A program made the translations under genes and the position numbers. A stretch of DNA of 8,587 nucleotides, taken from NCBI GenBank assembly GCA_946612185.1, contig CAMOEP010000076.1, positions 1-8,587 on the forward strand, given 5' to 3'. The stretch's first letter is position 1. The number at the start of each line of letters is the position of its first letter. The notes under the pieces are model-generated. The model had not been told where the DNA came from. It worked only from the letters and a program-made list of their open reading frames with translations, and made no database searches. Below, piece after piece: positions 1-8,587 of the stretch. The DNA is from an uncultured Ruminococcus sp. GTDB lineage: Bacteria; Bacillota; Clostridia; Oscillospirales; Ruminococcaceae.

Positions 1-31
1 AAGCGAGCGTAAGCAAGCGACAACGTGAGAA

Positions 32-75
32 GCGGTCGAGCTGGCTCAGCTCGGCGGTCAAGCTGACGCAGCTTG
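32..75. repeat. Two tandem 22-nt hairpin repeat units
   Basis: Two adjacent 22-nt units (32-53 and 54-75) each begin GCGGT and then form a perfect 7-bp stem with a 3-nt loop. The first is CGAGCTG / GCT / CAGCTCG (37-53) and the second CAAGCTG / ACG / CAGCTTG (59-75). The units differ at one stem base pair, G-C against A-T, and both partners change together, so pairing is kept. The 31 bases before them are also repetitive in a looser way: GCGAGCGTAAGCAAGCG at 3-19 resembles the stretch at 17-34. No T-run follows either hairpin, so these are not typical intrinsic terminators. They look like intergenic repeat DNA just upstream of the operon promoter; their function is unknown. Confidence 0.7.
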
Positions 76-94
76 GGGGTTGCAATTTGGGGGT
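73..94 (+). repeat. 8-bp direct repeat TTGGGGGT around the -35 box
   Basis: TTGGGGGT occurs at 73-80 and again at 87-94, 14 bases apart. The first copy abuts and shares one T with the proposed -35 hexamer; the second lies in the promoter spacer. This spacing could suit a DNA-binding regulator, but it may also be chance in G-rich DNA. No known operator is recognised. Confidence 0.3.
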
Positions 95-108
95 AGATGT
101 GGTATGAT
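80..108 (+). promoter_or_regulatory. Sigma-A-type promoter with extended -10
   Basis: The -35 candidate is TTGCAA (80-85) and the -10 candidate TATGAT (103-108), separated by exactly 17 bases. The bases before the -10 are TGG (100-102), giving an extended -10 TGn motif. Transcription would be expected to start near 115, leaving a leader of roughly 38 bases before the ATG at 153. It is the only convincing promoter upstream of the helicase gene and probably serves helicase, murT and gatD together. Confidence 0.65.
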
Positions 109-140
109 ATAGGTGTATGTATTTTGCTGAAATCAGCTTT

Positions 141-147
141 AAGGAGG
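141..147 (+). promoter_or_regulatory. Ribosome binding site fixing the start at 153
   Basis: AAGGAGG (141-147), a near-perfect Shine-Dalgarno sequence, lies five bases before the ATG at 153. The in-frame upstream ATG at 117 has no such site and falls almost on the predicted transcription start, so translation from 117 is unlikely. Confidence 0.85.
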
Positions 148-152
148 GTCTT

Positions 153-3100
153 ATGAATAACTGTATCACCATAGGCGGAAGTATGACCGCACAGATAAAT
201 TTCGCTATGCAACAAAATTATGTGCCGGTTTTCCGTGACATTACCATGAAAAATACTACCAGCGAACCTATCAGCGATGTCTCCCTGCACATCAGCTTCG
301 AGCCGGCTTTCGCAAGGGAATTCTCCTCCCCTCCCCTTACCCTCCCACCCGGTCAGCCTGTGGCTGTCTCTCCTGTCAACATCATCATTGATCCGGAGTA
401 CCTCTTTTCTCTGACCGAGAAAATTATCGGCAGCGTTACCATTAATGCAGTCAGAAACGGCGAGGTCATCGCCTCAGATGTCCGCACCATCGAACTTCTC
501 CCCTACGACCAGTGGACTGGCGTGAACCTGATGCCCGAAATGACCGCCGCTTTCATCATGCCTAACCACCCTTGTATACAGGTAATCATCTCAAAAGCAA
601 GCGAATTCCTCAGAAAATGGACTGGCGACCCGTCCTTTACCGGCTATCAGTCACGCAGCGCTAACCTGGTAAAACAGCAAATGGGCGCTATTTACGCCGC
701 TTTACAGACCTTGAACATCGCCTACACCATGCCCCCCGCTTCCTTTGAGAATGCCCAGCGCCTACGCACCCCTGACGCTGTTATGGACGGAAAAGCCGGA
801 ACTTGCATCGACCTCGCCGTTCTCTACTGCTCCGCCCTTGAATCCGTTGGACTTAACCCCCTCCTGGTCATCGTGGACGGTCATGCCTTCGCCGGATGCT
901 GGCTCAGTAACGAAACTTTCCCGGATTGCCTGCAATTCGACGTTTCCGCCCTCACCAAGCGTGCCGCAAGCGGTATCGACGCTATGGCTTTCATAAACTG
1001 CGTGGACTTCACCGCCGGTAAAAAATGCGACTTTAGCGACTCCGAGAAAAATGCCGCTGACTACCTTGCCGACCCGGAGAAGTTCCTGTTCGCTATCGAC
1101 GTTGTGCGAACCCGTGCAAGCGGCGTGCGCCCCATGCCGGCGAGAATTTCCGAAAACGGTACTTTCCGGGCGGCTGACTACGGCGAACGCAAACGCTCCG
1201 AGATAACCAGCGCTCCCGGCGAACTGGACATTATCGGTGACCTTTCAGCAAACGGTCAGCCAAGAGAAGTCACCAAGCAAATGATATGGGAACGCAAACT
1301 CCTCGACCTTAGCCTGCGAAACAGTCTGCTGAACTTCCGTCCGGGTACAATGAACGTGCAGATAATGATGACCGACCTTAACAAGCTTGAGGACGAGATC
1401 TCCAAGGGCGACGAATTCCGGATAATGCCCGTGCCAAGCGACATGATGCTTGCCGCCGCCGACAGCAAAATTTTCGAGACTGAAAACCAGACCGACCAGA
1501 TAACCGCTATCACCGAGGCGGAATTCAAAAGCCACCGCCTGCGAACGTTCCTCAGCGAGTCCGACCTTGAAAAGATAATGAAGAAACTTCACCGTCAGGC
1601 AAAGGTCAGCATCGAGGAAAACGGCGCTAATACCATATATCTCGCCCTCGGATTCCTGCGCTGGTTCGAGACTGACAAGAGCGAGAAGCCCCGATACGCT
1701 CCACTCGTCCTTGTGCCAGTGGAGATCACCCGGAAAGTACAGGAGAAGGCGTTTTCCATAAGCGTCCGTGACGAGGAAACTCAGGTGAACATCACCGTCC
1801 TTGAAATGCTCCGGCAGTTCTTCGGCATTGATATCCAGGGACTTGACCCCATTCCCACCGACGACAGCGGCGTTGACCTGCGGCTCATTTTCAGCACTAT
1901 CCGTCAGGCGATAATGGCTCGCTCACGCTGGGATATCGTGGACTGCGCCTTCATCGGGCAGTTCTCCTTCAACCGCTTCATCATGTGGAACGATATCCGC
2001 AACCGTGCCGACGAACTTGCCCGGAATAAAGTGGTCGCAAGCCTTATTTCCGGCGAAACTCAGTGGACGAGCGACTCCCTGAACGCCTCCCCTCTGGAAC
2101 TTGATACGAACATCGACCCTGCTGACCTGGCTGTACCTGTGGCTGCGGACTCCTCCCAGCTTGCAGCAGTCTGGGCGGCAAATTCCGGCAATAGCTTCGT
2201 TCTCCACGGCCCTCCCGGAACCGGCAAGTCCCAGACCATTACCAACATGATCGCAAACGCCCTCCACCACGGCAAGACCGTGCTTTTCGTGGCGGAAAAA
2301 ATGGCGGCGCTGGAAGTTGTGCAGAAGCGTCTTGCCAAGATAGGTCTTGACCCGTTCTGTCTGGAACTTCACTCCAATAAAGCACAAAAGCGCTCCGTCC
2401 TCCGCCAGCTTGAACAGACCCTGAGCATCGGCAAGGTCAAAGAACCTGCCCAATTCCGGGCGCAGGCAGAGAAAGTAAAGGAACTTCGCAGTCAGCTAAA
2501 TGACACTATGGCGGAAATACACAAGGTGCGAAACTGCGGTTTTTCACTGTATGATGCTGCTGTCCGTTACGAGCAGAACCGCTCAGAGGGCGGAAAATTC
2601 AGCTTCACCCAGTCCCAGATAGATGCCTTGACTCCCTCCTCCTACCAAAGCTTTTGTGAGGAACTGGAAAAACTCACCGCCGCTGCCCGTGATTTTGGCG
2701 ACGTTTCCGGTTCACCGCTTAAAATCTGCCGGCTGACTGAGTGTACCCCCGGCACAAGGGACGAACTCCGCAGCGCTCTGGACGACCTGAAATTCGCTGT
2801 TTCCGACGCTCAGTCCCGGAAAAAGGCGCTGTGCGCAATGACCGGCGCTGAGGACTTGTCCTTCGACAAATGCGCTGCGGCGGCGGATATCATGGCTGCC
2901 GCTTCCGGCGAGGGCTGGATAATCCCTGACGCTCTTTCCGCAGCAGACTGGGAAATTTCCGGCGCTAAGGCGGCTGAGCTTCTCGACACCGGCAGGCAGC
3001 TTTCCGCCGCTAAGTCGGAAGTACTGGCAAACTACGAGTCCTCCGTCCTCTCCTACGACTGCGGCAAGGCACTGGCGGACTGGAAAACCGTTCAGTCCGG

Positions 3101-5936
3101 CGGATTCTTCGGCAAACTTTTCAAGTCTGGCAAGATAGTCAAGGCACTTGCGGCGCACGCTAAGTCCCCCGGAACGGTCACTAAGGAGAGTTTTGCTCAG
3201 CAGTGTCAGAAAATTATCCAGATGAAAGACCTGGAAAACGCCGTATCTTCGGCAAATCCCACTGTCACCGGCAGTCTCGGCGCTCTCTGGCAGGGTGCTG
3301 ACACCGACTGGGACACCCTCGCTGACGCTATGTCACTTTCCGCCAGTCTCCGGGAAAAGATCGCAGCTTCTCCGCTGTCGGCTCAGGAAAAGTCCGCAAT
3401 GGCGAAAGCGCTGTCCTCCGGCTACGCTTCGCCCTCCCAGAAAGCCGCAAACCGCCAGAATACCGACGATATCGCCGCTTCGGTGAACCGTGTGAACGCA
3501 TCGCTCGATGCCCTGCGTGAGAAGTTCGCTTTCGATACGGATTCCCTGATTTCCGGCGAAAACTGGTCGGATAACGCAATTTCCACCGCCGACTGCATAA
3601 GCGCCTCCCTCACCTCACTGAAAGAGTGGACGGGCATCGTCACCATTATCAACAACCTTGAAAAAATGGGGCTTGGGAACGTGGCACAAGGTTTCCTGGA
3701 CGGAAAAGTTACCACGGAAAAGCTTGTGAGCGCTTTCAACTGCGACCTTTGCCGGTGCGTGGTCACGTCCGTCATATCCTCCGTTCCGGTACTGGCTAAG
3801 TTCCAGGGAGCGCTGTTCGACGAGACTATCCGCAAGTATAACGAGACTCTGGAGGACTTCTCACGGCTCACCATAAACGAACTTGTGGCGGAACTTTCCG
3901 CTAAAGTCCCTGCTCCCGGCACTTCCGCCGCCAGCAGCGAGATCGGCATACTCCAGAAAGCTATCAAGTCCGGCGGACGCATGATGTCCATTCGCAAGCT
4001 TTTCGACAGTATCCCCAACCTGCTCCGGAGAATGTGCCCTGTCATGCTCATGTCGCCTATCTCCGTGGCGCAGTACATCGACCCGGCGTACCCGAAATTC
4101 GACCTGGTGATATTCGACGAGGCTTCACAGCTTCCTACCTGCGAGGCGGTGGGCGCTATCGCAAGGGGCGAGAACGTCATAATCGTTGGCGACCCAAAAC
4201 AGCTTCCCCCCACCAGCTTCTTCTCCTCCAACCAGACCGACGAGGAGAACTTCGAGAAGGAAGATCTGGAAAGCGTTCTGGACGACTGCCTCGCCCTGTC
4301 AATGCCCCAGCAGCACCTCCTCTGGCACTACCGCTCACGCCACGAAAGTCTCATTGCCTACAGTAACGCTAAGTATTACGATAACAAACTCTACACCTTC
4401 CCCTCCCCGGACGACCAGATCTCTGAGGTTAGCTGGGTGAAGGTGGAGGGATTCTACGACAAAAGTTCCTCACGCACCAACAAAGCCGAGGCACAGGCGA
4501 TAGTTGCCGAAATTTCCAGGAGACTGGAAGACCCGGCACTCAGAAAACTCAGCATCGGTGTGGTTACGTTCAGCCAGCCCCAGCAGAACCTCATCGACGA
4601 TATGCTCCTGGACGCTTACCGTGAGCGCCCGGAACTGGAACAGTGGGCGAACGAGCAGTATGAGCCTATCCTCATCAAGAACCTTGAAAACGTTCAGGGC
4701 GACGAGCGTGACGTTATCATGTTCTCTATCGGCTACGGCCCGGACAAGGAGGGCAAGGTTTCCATGAACTTCGGCCCGCTTAACCGTGACGGCGGCTGGC
4801 GCAGACTGAACGTGGCGATATCCCGTTCAAAGTGCCAGATGATAGTGTTCTCCGTCATTACTCCAGATATGATAGACCTGTCACGCACCCGCTCCGAGGG
4901 CGTTGAGGGACTGAAAGGCTTCCTGGAGTTCGCCGCAAAGGGCAGAAGCGCTCTGGCTGTCCGGGGAAATTTCTCCGCTGAAGGCAGAGGCTTCGGGACT
5001 ATTCTCGCTCAGGAACTTCGCAAACGTGGATATACCGTTAATTGCAGCGTTGGCTGCTCCGATTACAAGATAGACTGCGCCGTTGCCGACCCGGAACAGC
5101 CAGAACGCTATCTGCTGGGCATAAACTGCCTCACCAAGTCCTCCTACACCGGAAGTACCGCCAAAGACCGCCATATTTCGCAGCCCGGCGTGCTTAAAGG
5201 TCTGGGCTGGAACACTATGGCGGTGTACCTGCTCGACTGGCTTGATAACCGGGAGAAAGTCCTCGGCAAGATAGAGGAGGAAATAGCAAGCGCTCTGAAA
5301 CGCAAGCATGAACCCGAAAAACCGTCGGATTTCAGCAATAAACCTGCTGCTCCCCTGGAGTTCGAGACTGAGGAAGTCCACTCCCTCGCTGACCTGTGCG
5401 CCCAGTACCCGGAGTTTGAAGTGAAGCCCTACGGTTCGCCCGACGACCTTGCCGCAAATGCCGGAAAATGTGTGGGCGATATCCTGGAAACCCTCGCCCC
5501 CGTAAGCCGTAATGCACTTACGAAAAAAGTCCTCGCCTGCTTCGGTATTTCCCGGATATCCGCAAATACTAAGAAAGCGGTGGACGATGCTCTGGCAAAC
5601 TGCGGGGCTGTCGTTACAACTGCCGGCGAGAACGAGTTTATCTGGAAAGCCGGTCAGTCACCAGAAAGCTACGACACCTGCCGTGCGGTCTGCTCAGGCG
5701 AAAAGCGCTCTCTGGACGACATCGCCCCGGAGGAGATAGCTGCCGGCATCAAGCTTATCATGGCGGCTCAGGTGGCTATGCTCCGTGACGACCTTATCCG
5801 TGAAACTGCCCACCTTTTCGGCGCTTCACGGGTCACTCCCTCTGTCGAGACTGCTGTCTCACTGGGAATACGAGCCGCTAAGTCCCGTGGATTCGTAAAG
5901 TTCACCGAGGACGGCAGAATAACCTACACTGAATAA
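153..5936 (+). CDS. Multidomain SF1 helicase (TGase-like, DUF4011, AAA, DUF3320)
   Basis: A 1927-residue protein, probably a cytoplasmic ATP-driven helicase or translocase on nucleic acid; its biological role is unknown. Seen in order: a beta-rich region (about 1-130); a transglutaminase-like domain with C218 in GTCIDLA and H244 in GHAF; the DUF4011 signature W379 to F395 (WERKLLDLSLRN then LLNF) and the APLVLVPVE stretch at 516; Walker A GPPGTGKS at 686-693; a long, mainly helical insert; Walker B DEAS at 1322-1325; GDPKQLPP at 1346-1353; HYRSR at 1392; QGDERD at 1515; and VAISRSK at 1554-1560. These are superfamily 1 (UPF1/Dna2-like) motifs and all look intact. Residues about 1620-1710 resemble the Vsr/DUF559-like endonuclease domain usual in this family, but the usual acidic core is replaced by GINCLT (1656-1661). 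DUF3320 fills about 1780-1925. Helicases fused to nucleases occur in genome defence, but no partner defence gene is present here. The start at 153 is chosen by its ribosome binding site. Confidence 0.9.
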   Translation: MNNCITIGGSMTAQINFAMQQNYVPVFRDITMKNTTSEPISDVSLHISFEPAFAREFSSPPLTLPPGQPVAVSPVNIIIDPEYLFSLTEKIIGSVTINAVRNGEVIASDVRTIELLPYDQWTGVNLMPEMTAAFIMPNHPCIQVIISKASEFLRKWTGDPSFTGYQSRSANLVKQQMGAIYAALQTLNIAYTMPPASFENAQRLRTPDAVMDGKAGTCIDLAVLYCSALESVGLNPLLVIVDGHAFAGCWLSNETFPDCLQFDVSALTKRAASGIDAMAFINCVDFTAGKKCDFSDSEKNAADYLADPEKFLFAIDVVRTRASGVRPMPARISENGTFRAADYGERKRSEITSAPGELDIIGDLSANGQPREVTKQMIWERKLLDLSLRNSLLNFRPGTMNVQIMMTDLNKLEDEISKGDEFRIMPVPSDMMLAAADSKIFETENQTDQITAITEAEFKSHRLRTFLSESDLEKIMKKLHRQAKVSIEENGANTIYLALGFLRWFETDKSEKPRYAPLVLVPVEITRKVQEKAFSISVRDEETQVNITVLEMLRQFFGIDIQGLDPIPTDDSGVDLRLIFSTIRQAIMARSRWDIVDCAFIGQFSFNRFIMWNDIRNRADELARNKVVASLISGETQWTSDSLNASPLELDTNIDPADLAVPVAADSSQLAAVWAANSGNSFVLHGPPGTGKSQTITNMIANALHHGKTVLFVAEKMAALEVVQKRLAKIGLDPFCLELHSNKAQKRSVLRQLEQTLSIGKVKEPAQFRAQAEKVKELRSQLNDTMAEIHKVRNCGFSLYDAAVRYEQNRSEGGKFSFTQSQIDALTPSSYQSFCEELEKLTAAARDFGDVSGSPLKICRLTECTPGTRDELRSALDDLKFAVSDAQSRKKALCAMTGAEDLSFDKCAAAADIMAAASGEGWIIPDALSAADWEISGAKAAELLDTGRQLSAAKSEVLANYESSVLSYDCGKALADWKTVQSGGFFGKLFKSGKIVKALAAHAKSPGTVTKESFAQQCQKIIQMKDLENAVSSANPTVTGSLGALWQGADTDWDTLADAMSLSASLREKIAASPLSAQEKSAMAKALSSGYASPSQKAANRQNTDDIAASVNRVNASLDALREKFAFDTDSLISGENWSDNAISTADCISASLTSLKEWTGIVTIINNLEKMGLGNVAQGFLDGKVTTEKLVSAFNCDLCRCVVTSVISSVPVLAKFQGALFDETIRKYNETLEDFSRLTINELVAELSAKVPAPGTSAASSEIGILQKAIKSGGRMMSIRKLFDSIPNLLRRMCPVMLMSPISVAQYIDPAYPKFDLVIFDEASQLPTCEAVGAIARGENVIIVGDPKQLPPTSFFSSNQTDEENFEKEDLESVLDDCLALSMPQQHLLWHYRSRHESLIAYSNAKYYDNKLYTFPSPDDQISEVSWVKVEGFYDKSSSRTNKAEAQAIVAEISRRLEDPALRKLSIGVVTFSQPQQNLIDDMLLDAYRERPELEQWANEQYEPILIKNLENVQGDERDVIMFSIGYGPDKEGKVSMNFGPLNRDGGWRRLNVAISRSKCQMIVFSVITPDMIDLSRTRSEGVEGLKGFLEFAAKGRSALAVRGNFSAEGRGFGTILAQELRKRGYTVNCSVGCSDYKIDCAVADPEQPERYLLGINCLTKSSYTGSTAKDRHISQPGVLKGLGWNTMAVYLLDWLDNREKVLGKIEEEIASALKRKHEPEKPSDFSNKPAAPLEFETEEVHSLADLCAQYPEFEVKPYGSPDDLAANAGKCVGDILETLAPVSRNALTKKVLACFGISRISANTKKAVDDALANCGAVVTTAGENEFIWKAGQSPESYDTCRAVCSGEKRSLDDIAPEEIAAGIKLIMAAQVAMLRDDLIRETAHLFGASRVTPSVETAVSLGIRAAKSRGFVKFTEDGRITYTE

Positions 5937-5948
5937 AGGAATGGTACA

Positions 5949-7292
5949 ATGAATAAATTTCTCATATTTATCGGCAAACTTATCGTCCATGTACTCAAAC
6001 TCATGGGACGCAATGCCGGAAACCTGCCGGGTATCGTACTCTGGCACATGACCCGTGGCAAGTGCTGCAAGATGTTCAAGGTGGACTGCCCTATCATCGC
6101 CATAACCGGCACTAACGGCAAGACCTCAGTCACCAACTGCATCGCCCAGCTTTTCAAGCAGAGCGGCAAGAAAATTATCATCAACAAAGAGGGCAACAAC
6201 CTGGACACCGGCATCTGCTCCATGCTCCTGAAATACTGCGACGCAAACGGCAGAGTCAAGGCGGATTACCTTATCCTGGAAACCGACGAGAGCCACGTTC
6301 CGGTGGTCTACTCCCAGCTTAAACTTGAAACCCTCGTCGTCCTCAACTTCTTCCGTGACCAGCTCGACCGAAACGGCGAAATGGAAACACTTATCCAGAA
6401 GATAAACGGCTTCTGCAAGACCTTCACCGGAAACCTTATCCTCAACGGCGACGACCCCAACACCGCCCGCCTGGGTCGTGCTAACCCCAATAACAAGAAC
6501 GTGAAGTACTTCCACGCCGAGCCTTACGCTTTCGCAACTCACAAGATATTCGAGGCTTCCGAGGGTCGTTTCTGCCCATTCTGCGGCGAGCCGCTGGAAT
6601 ACGACTACTACCAGTACTCCCACATCGGCAAGTTCCTGTGCAAAAAGTGCGGATTCGGCAGCCATGAACCCTACATCACCGCCTCCGGCATCGACCTGGA
6701 AAAGCCCGTGTTCACCGCCGGCGGTCAAACCTATTCCCCTAAACTCAACAGCATCTACAACGTGTACAATATGACCGCTGTTGCCGCCGCTGCACAGCTT
6801 TACAACATCGCCCCGGAAGTCACCCGGAAGGTCATATCAAACTACACCGTCAAGAACGGCCGTATGGAAAACTTCATGCTGGGCGACCGGAAAACTACCC
6901 TGAATCTGGCGAAAAACCCCGTCGGCGCTAACATGACCCTGCGTGTTATGAACGAGATGCAGGGCGAAAAGGAGCTTCTGTTCGTCCTCAACGATAACGT
7001 GGCGGACGGTCTGGACGTTTCATGGATATGGGACATCAATTTCAGCATCTTCCAGCGTGTCACAAGGGTCGTTACCGCCGGAACAAGGGCGTATGACATC
7101 GCTGTGCGTATCAAGTGCGCAGGCTATGACCCGGAGAAAATAGTGGTCGTTCCCGACCTTGACAAGGCTGTGGAGGAACTTGCGTCCACCCCCGGAAGAA
7201 AGTTCGTTATCGCTAACTATACCGCCGTTCAGCCCACTCGCTCGGCGCTGAAACGCTACATCTCAAAACACGGAGGTAAGACTGATGAGTAA
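5949..7292 (+). CDS. murT: Lipid II isoglutaminyl synthase, ATP-dependent subunit MurT
   Basis: MurT is the Mur-ligase-like subunit that activates the alpha-carboxyl of D-glutamate in the lipid II stem peptide with ATP and amidates it to D-isoglutamine, using ammonia from GatD at the inner face of the membrane. The 447 residues match family length. Visible are the Mur P-loop ITGTNGKT (GTNGKT at 54-59), ETDE at 111-114, NFFRDQLDR at 133-141, a Cys4 zinc ribbon typical of MurT (C209/C212 and C231/C234), and the C-terminal MurT domain with NPVGANMT and ADGLDVSWIWD (352-362). In characterised MurT proteins an aspartate from the C-terminal domain completes the GatD catalytic triad; D353, D356 or D362 are the candidates here. 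The start is 12 bases after the helicase stop, and its ribosome binding site AAAGGA (5935-5940) overlaps that stop codon, suggesting co-transcription and possibly coupled translation. Confidence 0.96.
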   Translation: MNKFLIFIGKLIVHVLKLMGRNAGNLPGIVLWHMTRGKCCKMFKVDCPIIAITGTNGKTSVTNCIAQLFKQSGKKIIINKEGNNLDTGICSMLLKYCDANGRVKADYLILETDESHVPVVYSQLKLETLVVLNFFRDQLDRNGEMETLIQKINGFCKTFTGNLILNGDDPNTARLGRANPNNKNVKYFHAEPYAFATHKIFEASEGRFCPFCGEPLEYDYYQYSHIGKFLCKKCGFGSHEPYITASGIDLEKPVFTAGGQTYSPKLNSIYNVYNMTAVAAAAQLYNIAPEVTRKVISNYTVKNGRMENFMLGDRKTTLNLAKNPVGANMTLRVMNEMQGEKELLFVLNDNVADGLDVSWIWDINFSIFQRVTRVVTAGTRAYDIAVRIKCAGYDPEKIVVVPDLDKAVEELASTPGRKFVIANYTAVQPTRSALKRYISKHGGKTDE

Positions 7293-8025
7293 GATGAAAA
7301 TTCTGCATATGTATGCGGATATGCTCGACCTTTACGGCGACAGCGGCAATATGGAGATAATCAAGTACCGCTGCACTCAGCGTGGTATCGGGTGCGTTGT
7401 GGATACCTATTCTATCGACTCGCCAATGCCCGATTTTTCCGCCTATGACATGATATATATCGGCGGAGGCGCTGACCTGGAACAGCAGCACATTGCCGAC
7501 GACCTGCTCAAATGCAAAGAGGGCATCGCTGCCGCACACGCTTCCGGCGTATTCATGCTGCTCATCTGCGGCGGCTATCAGCTTATGGGAAAGTACTACC
7601 GTGACGCTGACGGCAATGATATTCCCGGTCTGGGGCTGTTCGATTACTTCACCGTTGCACCTTCCAGCCGCAAAAAGCGCTGTATCGGCAATATCGTCGT
7701 GCGGACTACTTTCACCGGCAAGCCCGTTGATGTGGTGGGATTCGAGAACCACGGCGGTCAGACCCAGGGTGTGAAGTCACCCTTCGGAGAGGTTCGCTTC
7801 GGAAACGGCAATTGCAGCAAGAGTCAGTACGAAGGATTCTTCCAGAAGAACGTCATCGCCACCTATTTACATGGCCCATGTCTGGCAAAAAATCCTGAAA
7901 TATCGGACTACATCATTTCCTACTGTCTTAGTCGGAATGAAGGAAGTCCCGTGAAACTTGCCCCCCTCAATGATAAGCTTGAGCATGACTGCCGGAAAGT
8001 CATGCTGGACAGGCTCGTTAAATAA
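7285..8025 (+). CDS. gatD: Lipid II isoglutaminyl synthase, glutaminase subunit GatD
   Basis: GatD is the class I (CobB/CobQ-like) glutamine amidotransferase partner of MurT: it hydrolyses glutamine and passes ammonia to MurT for amidation of lipid II, which in several Gram-positive species is needed for efficient cross-linking. The 246 residues fit the family. The nucleophile is C95 in LLICGGYQLMG and the catalytic histidine H196 in TYLHGP; GGGADLEQQ near residue 60 and FENHGGQT near 153 are also typical. The third triad residue is supplied by MurT in known complexes. The ATG lies inside the end of murT (8-base overlap), with GGAGG (7272-7276) eight bases upstream, so the two subunits are probably translated in a coupled way. 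A second in-frame ATG at 7294 is less well placed. The stop codon TAA (8023-8025) is the first three bases of the AT-rich heptamer array that follows. Confidence 0.96.
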   Translation: MSKMKILHMYADMLDLYGDSGNMEIIKYRCTQRGIGCVVDTYSIDSPMPDFSAYDMIYIGGGADLEQQHIADDLLKCKEGIAAAHASGVFMLLICGGYQLMGKYYRDADGNDIPGLGLFDYFTVAPSSRKKRCIGNIVVRTTFTGKPVDVVGFENHGGQTQGVKSPFGEVRFGNGNCSKSQYEGFFQKNVIATYLHGPCLAKNPEISDYIISYCLSRNEGSPVKLAPLNDKLEHDCRKVMLDRLVK

Positions 8026-8055
8026 TTCGTAATGCGTAATGCGTAATTCGTAATT
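8023..8055. repeat. AT-rich heptamer array TAATTCG/TAATGCG
   Basis: Four successive 7-base units, TAATTCG, TAATGCG, TAATGCG and TAATTCG, are followed by a partial fifth (TAATT). The first unit begins with the TAA stop codon of gatD. From 8031 onward the array forms the left arm of the long hairpin. Similar strings recur between genes in many Clostridia; this is from general familiarity, not from a search. Confidence 0.8.
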
Positions 8056-8135
8056 GTGGTGTCGCCTGACGGCGAATATTTTAAAAATGTGAGCGTCAGC
8101 GAACCACAATAATTACGAATTAAGCATTACGCATT
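8031..8135. repeat. 105-nt near-perfect hairpin, MITE-like or structured repeat
   Basis: The left arm 8031-8060 pairs with 8103-8135. There are 12 pairs (8031-8042 with 8124-8135), one G-A mismatch (8043 with 8123), 12 pairs (8044-8055 with 8111-8122), a three-base bulge AAT at 8108-8110, and 5 pairs (8056-8060 with 8103-8107). The stem continues inward past single-base bulges at 8061 and 8066 with TCGC/GCGA (8062-8065 with 8099-8102) and TGACG/CGTCA (8067-8071 with 8094-8098). The apical loop 8072-8093 is AT-rich. No transposase or clear target-site duplication is seen. It may be a non-autonomous mobile element or a structured intergenic repeat, and could attenuate transcription between gatD and the lipoprotein gene. 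Only four T residues follow the stem, so I do not call it a terminator. Confidence 0.85.
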
Positions 8136-8187
8136 TTCCAGAACTGTTTGGATATCCAGAAAAATCAATAAATATAAAGGAGCTTCA

Positions 8188-8587
8188 ATGAAACGTTTAC
8201 TTCTCGCCGCCGCTATGACTGCCGCTGGTGCTATCCTCTGCGCTTGCGGAAATACCGTGGAAAACACCATTTCCCAGGTCACTCCCACCGCACCTGCCAC
8301 TGACCCAACCGTTCCCCGGACTACCGGAAGTACCGCTTCTGCCACTACTTCCGCAGCCACCACTGCCACCGAAACTTCTACCACTGCCGAAACTACCACC
8401 ACCGCTCCCGCTGAGCCTCCGGAAAGCGCCGTATTTACGCCAACTGAGAGCGTGGAGGTCTACTCGGCTATGACTATTTCCGAGCTTATCCCTGACGCAA
8501 ATGTTCAGTTCGATGACCCGGAACAAAAAGTAGATACCTCGGAACTTGGCGAAAAATCCACGAAAATCAAGTTCACCTATGAGGACT
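8188..8587 (+). CDS. Putative secreted lipoprotein, 3' end outside window
   Basis: The first 133 codons are visible; no stop occurs before the window ends. The N-terminus is a lipoprotein signal peptide: K2 R3, a hydrophobic stretch (about 4-17) and the lipobox LCAC with predicted lipidated Cys20. A low-complexity linker of Thr, Ala, Ser, Pro and Glu (about 29-80) follows, as is usual for spacing a domain away from the membrane through the cell wall. The last 40 or so residues, including LIPDANVQF and KVDTSELGEKSTKIKFTY, resemble the start of a bacterial Ig-like (DUF5011-type) beta domain, where 'DTS..G' precedes a strand. Related proteins in Ruminococcus often continue into a transglutaminase-like domain, which cannot be tested here. 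The ribosome binding site AAAGGAG (8176-8182) is five bases from the ATG. No convincing promoter was found in 8136-8187. Function and ligand are unknown. Confidence 0.85.
   Translation, partial: MKRLLLAAAMTAAGAILCACGNTVENTISQVTPTAPATDPTVPRTTGSTASATTSAATTATETSTTAETTTTAPAEPPESAVFTPTESVEVYSAMTISELIPDANVQFDDPEQKVDTSELGEKSTKIKFTYED

Overview
The window looks like chromosomal DNA from a Gram-positive Firmicute, most likely a Ruminococcus-type member of the Clostridia. The evidence is the MurT/GatD pair, strong AGGAGG-type ribosome binding sites, a Thr/Ala-rich lipoprotein of a style common in that group, and AT-rich 'TAATTCG/TAATGCG' intergenic repeats. The genus is inference. All genes lie on the + strand and share a similar C-rich third-position style, so no gene looks recently acquired.

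Layout. Positions 1-79 hold short GC-rich repeats, including two tandem 22-nt units that each fold into a 7-bp hairpin. A well-formed extended -10 promoter follows (80-108). One very long gene (153-5936, 1927 aa) encodes a multidomain protein: an N-terminal beta-rich region, a transglutaminase-like Cys/His domain, DUF4011, a superfamily 1 helicase split by about 630 residues, a restriction-endonuclease-like domain with a degraded active site, and a C-terminal DUF3320 domain. Twelve bases later comes murT (5949-7292), which overlaps gatD (7285-8025) by 8 bases. The gatD stop codon lies in an AT-rich heptamer array that runs into a 105-nt hairpin (8031-8135). A lipoprotein gene starts at 8188 and runs off the window end.

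How the genes work together. MurT and GatD form the lipid II isoglutaminyl synthase: GatD releases ammonia from glutamine and MurT uses ATP to amidate the D-glutamate of the peptidoglycan stem peptide. The tight spacing suggests the helicase, murT and gatD are co-transcribed from the promoter at 80-108. A functional link between the helicase and wall amidation is not evident from sequence. The lipoprotein is separated by the hairpin element and is probably a separate unit.

Most notable: the unusual composition of the large helicase (intact Cys/His of a peptidase-like domain, apparently eroded nuclease motif), its operon-like coupling to an essential-type cell-wall gene pair, and the two structured repeat elements flanking the operon. 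I do not see a clearly new system; the helicase belongs to a recognisable family whose function is poorly known.
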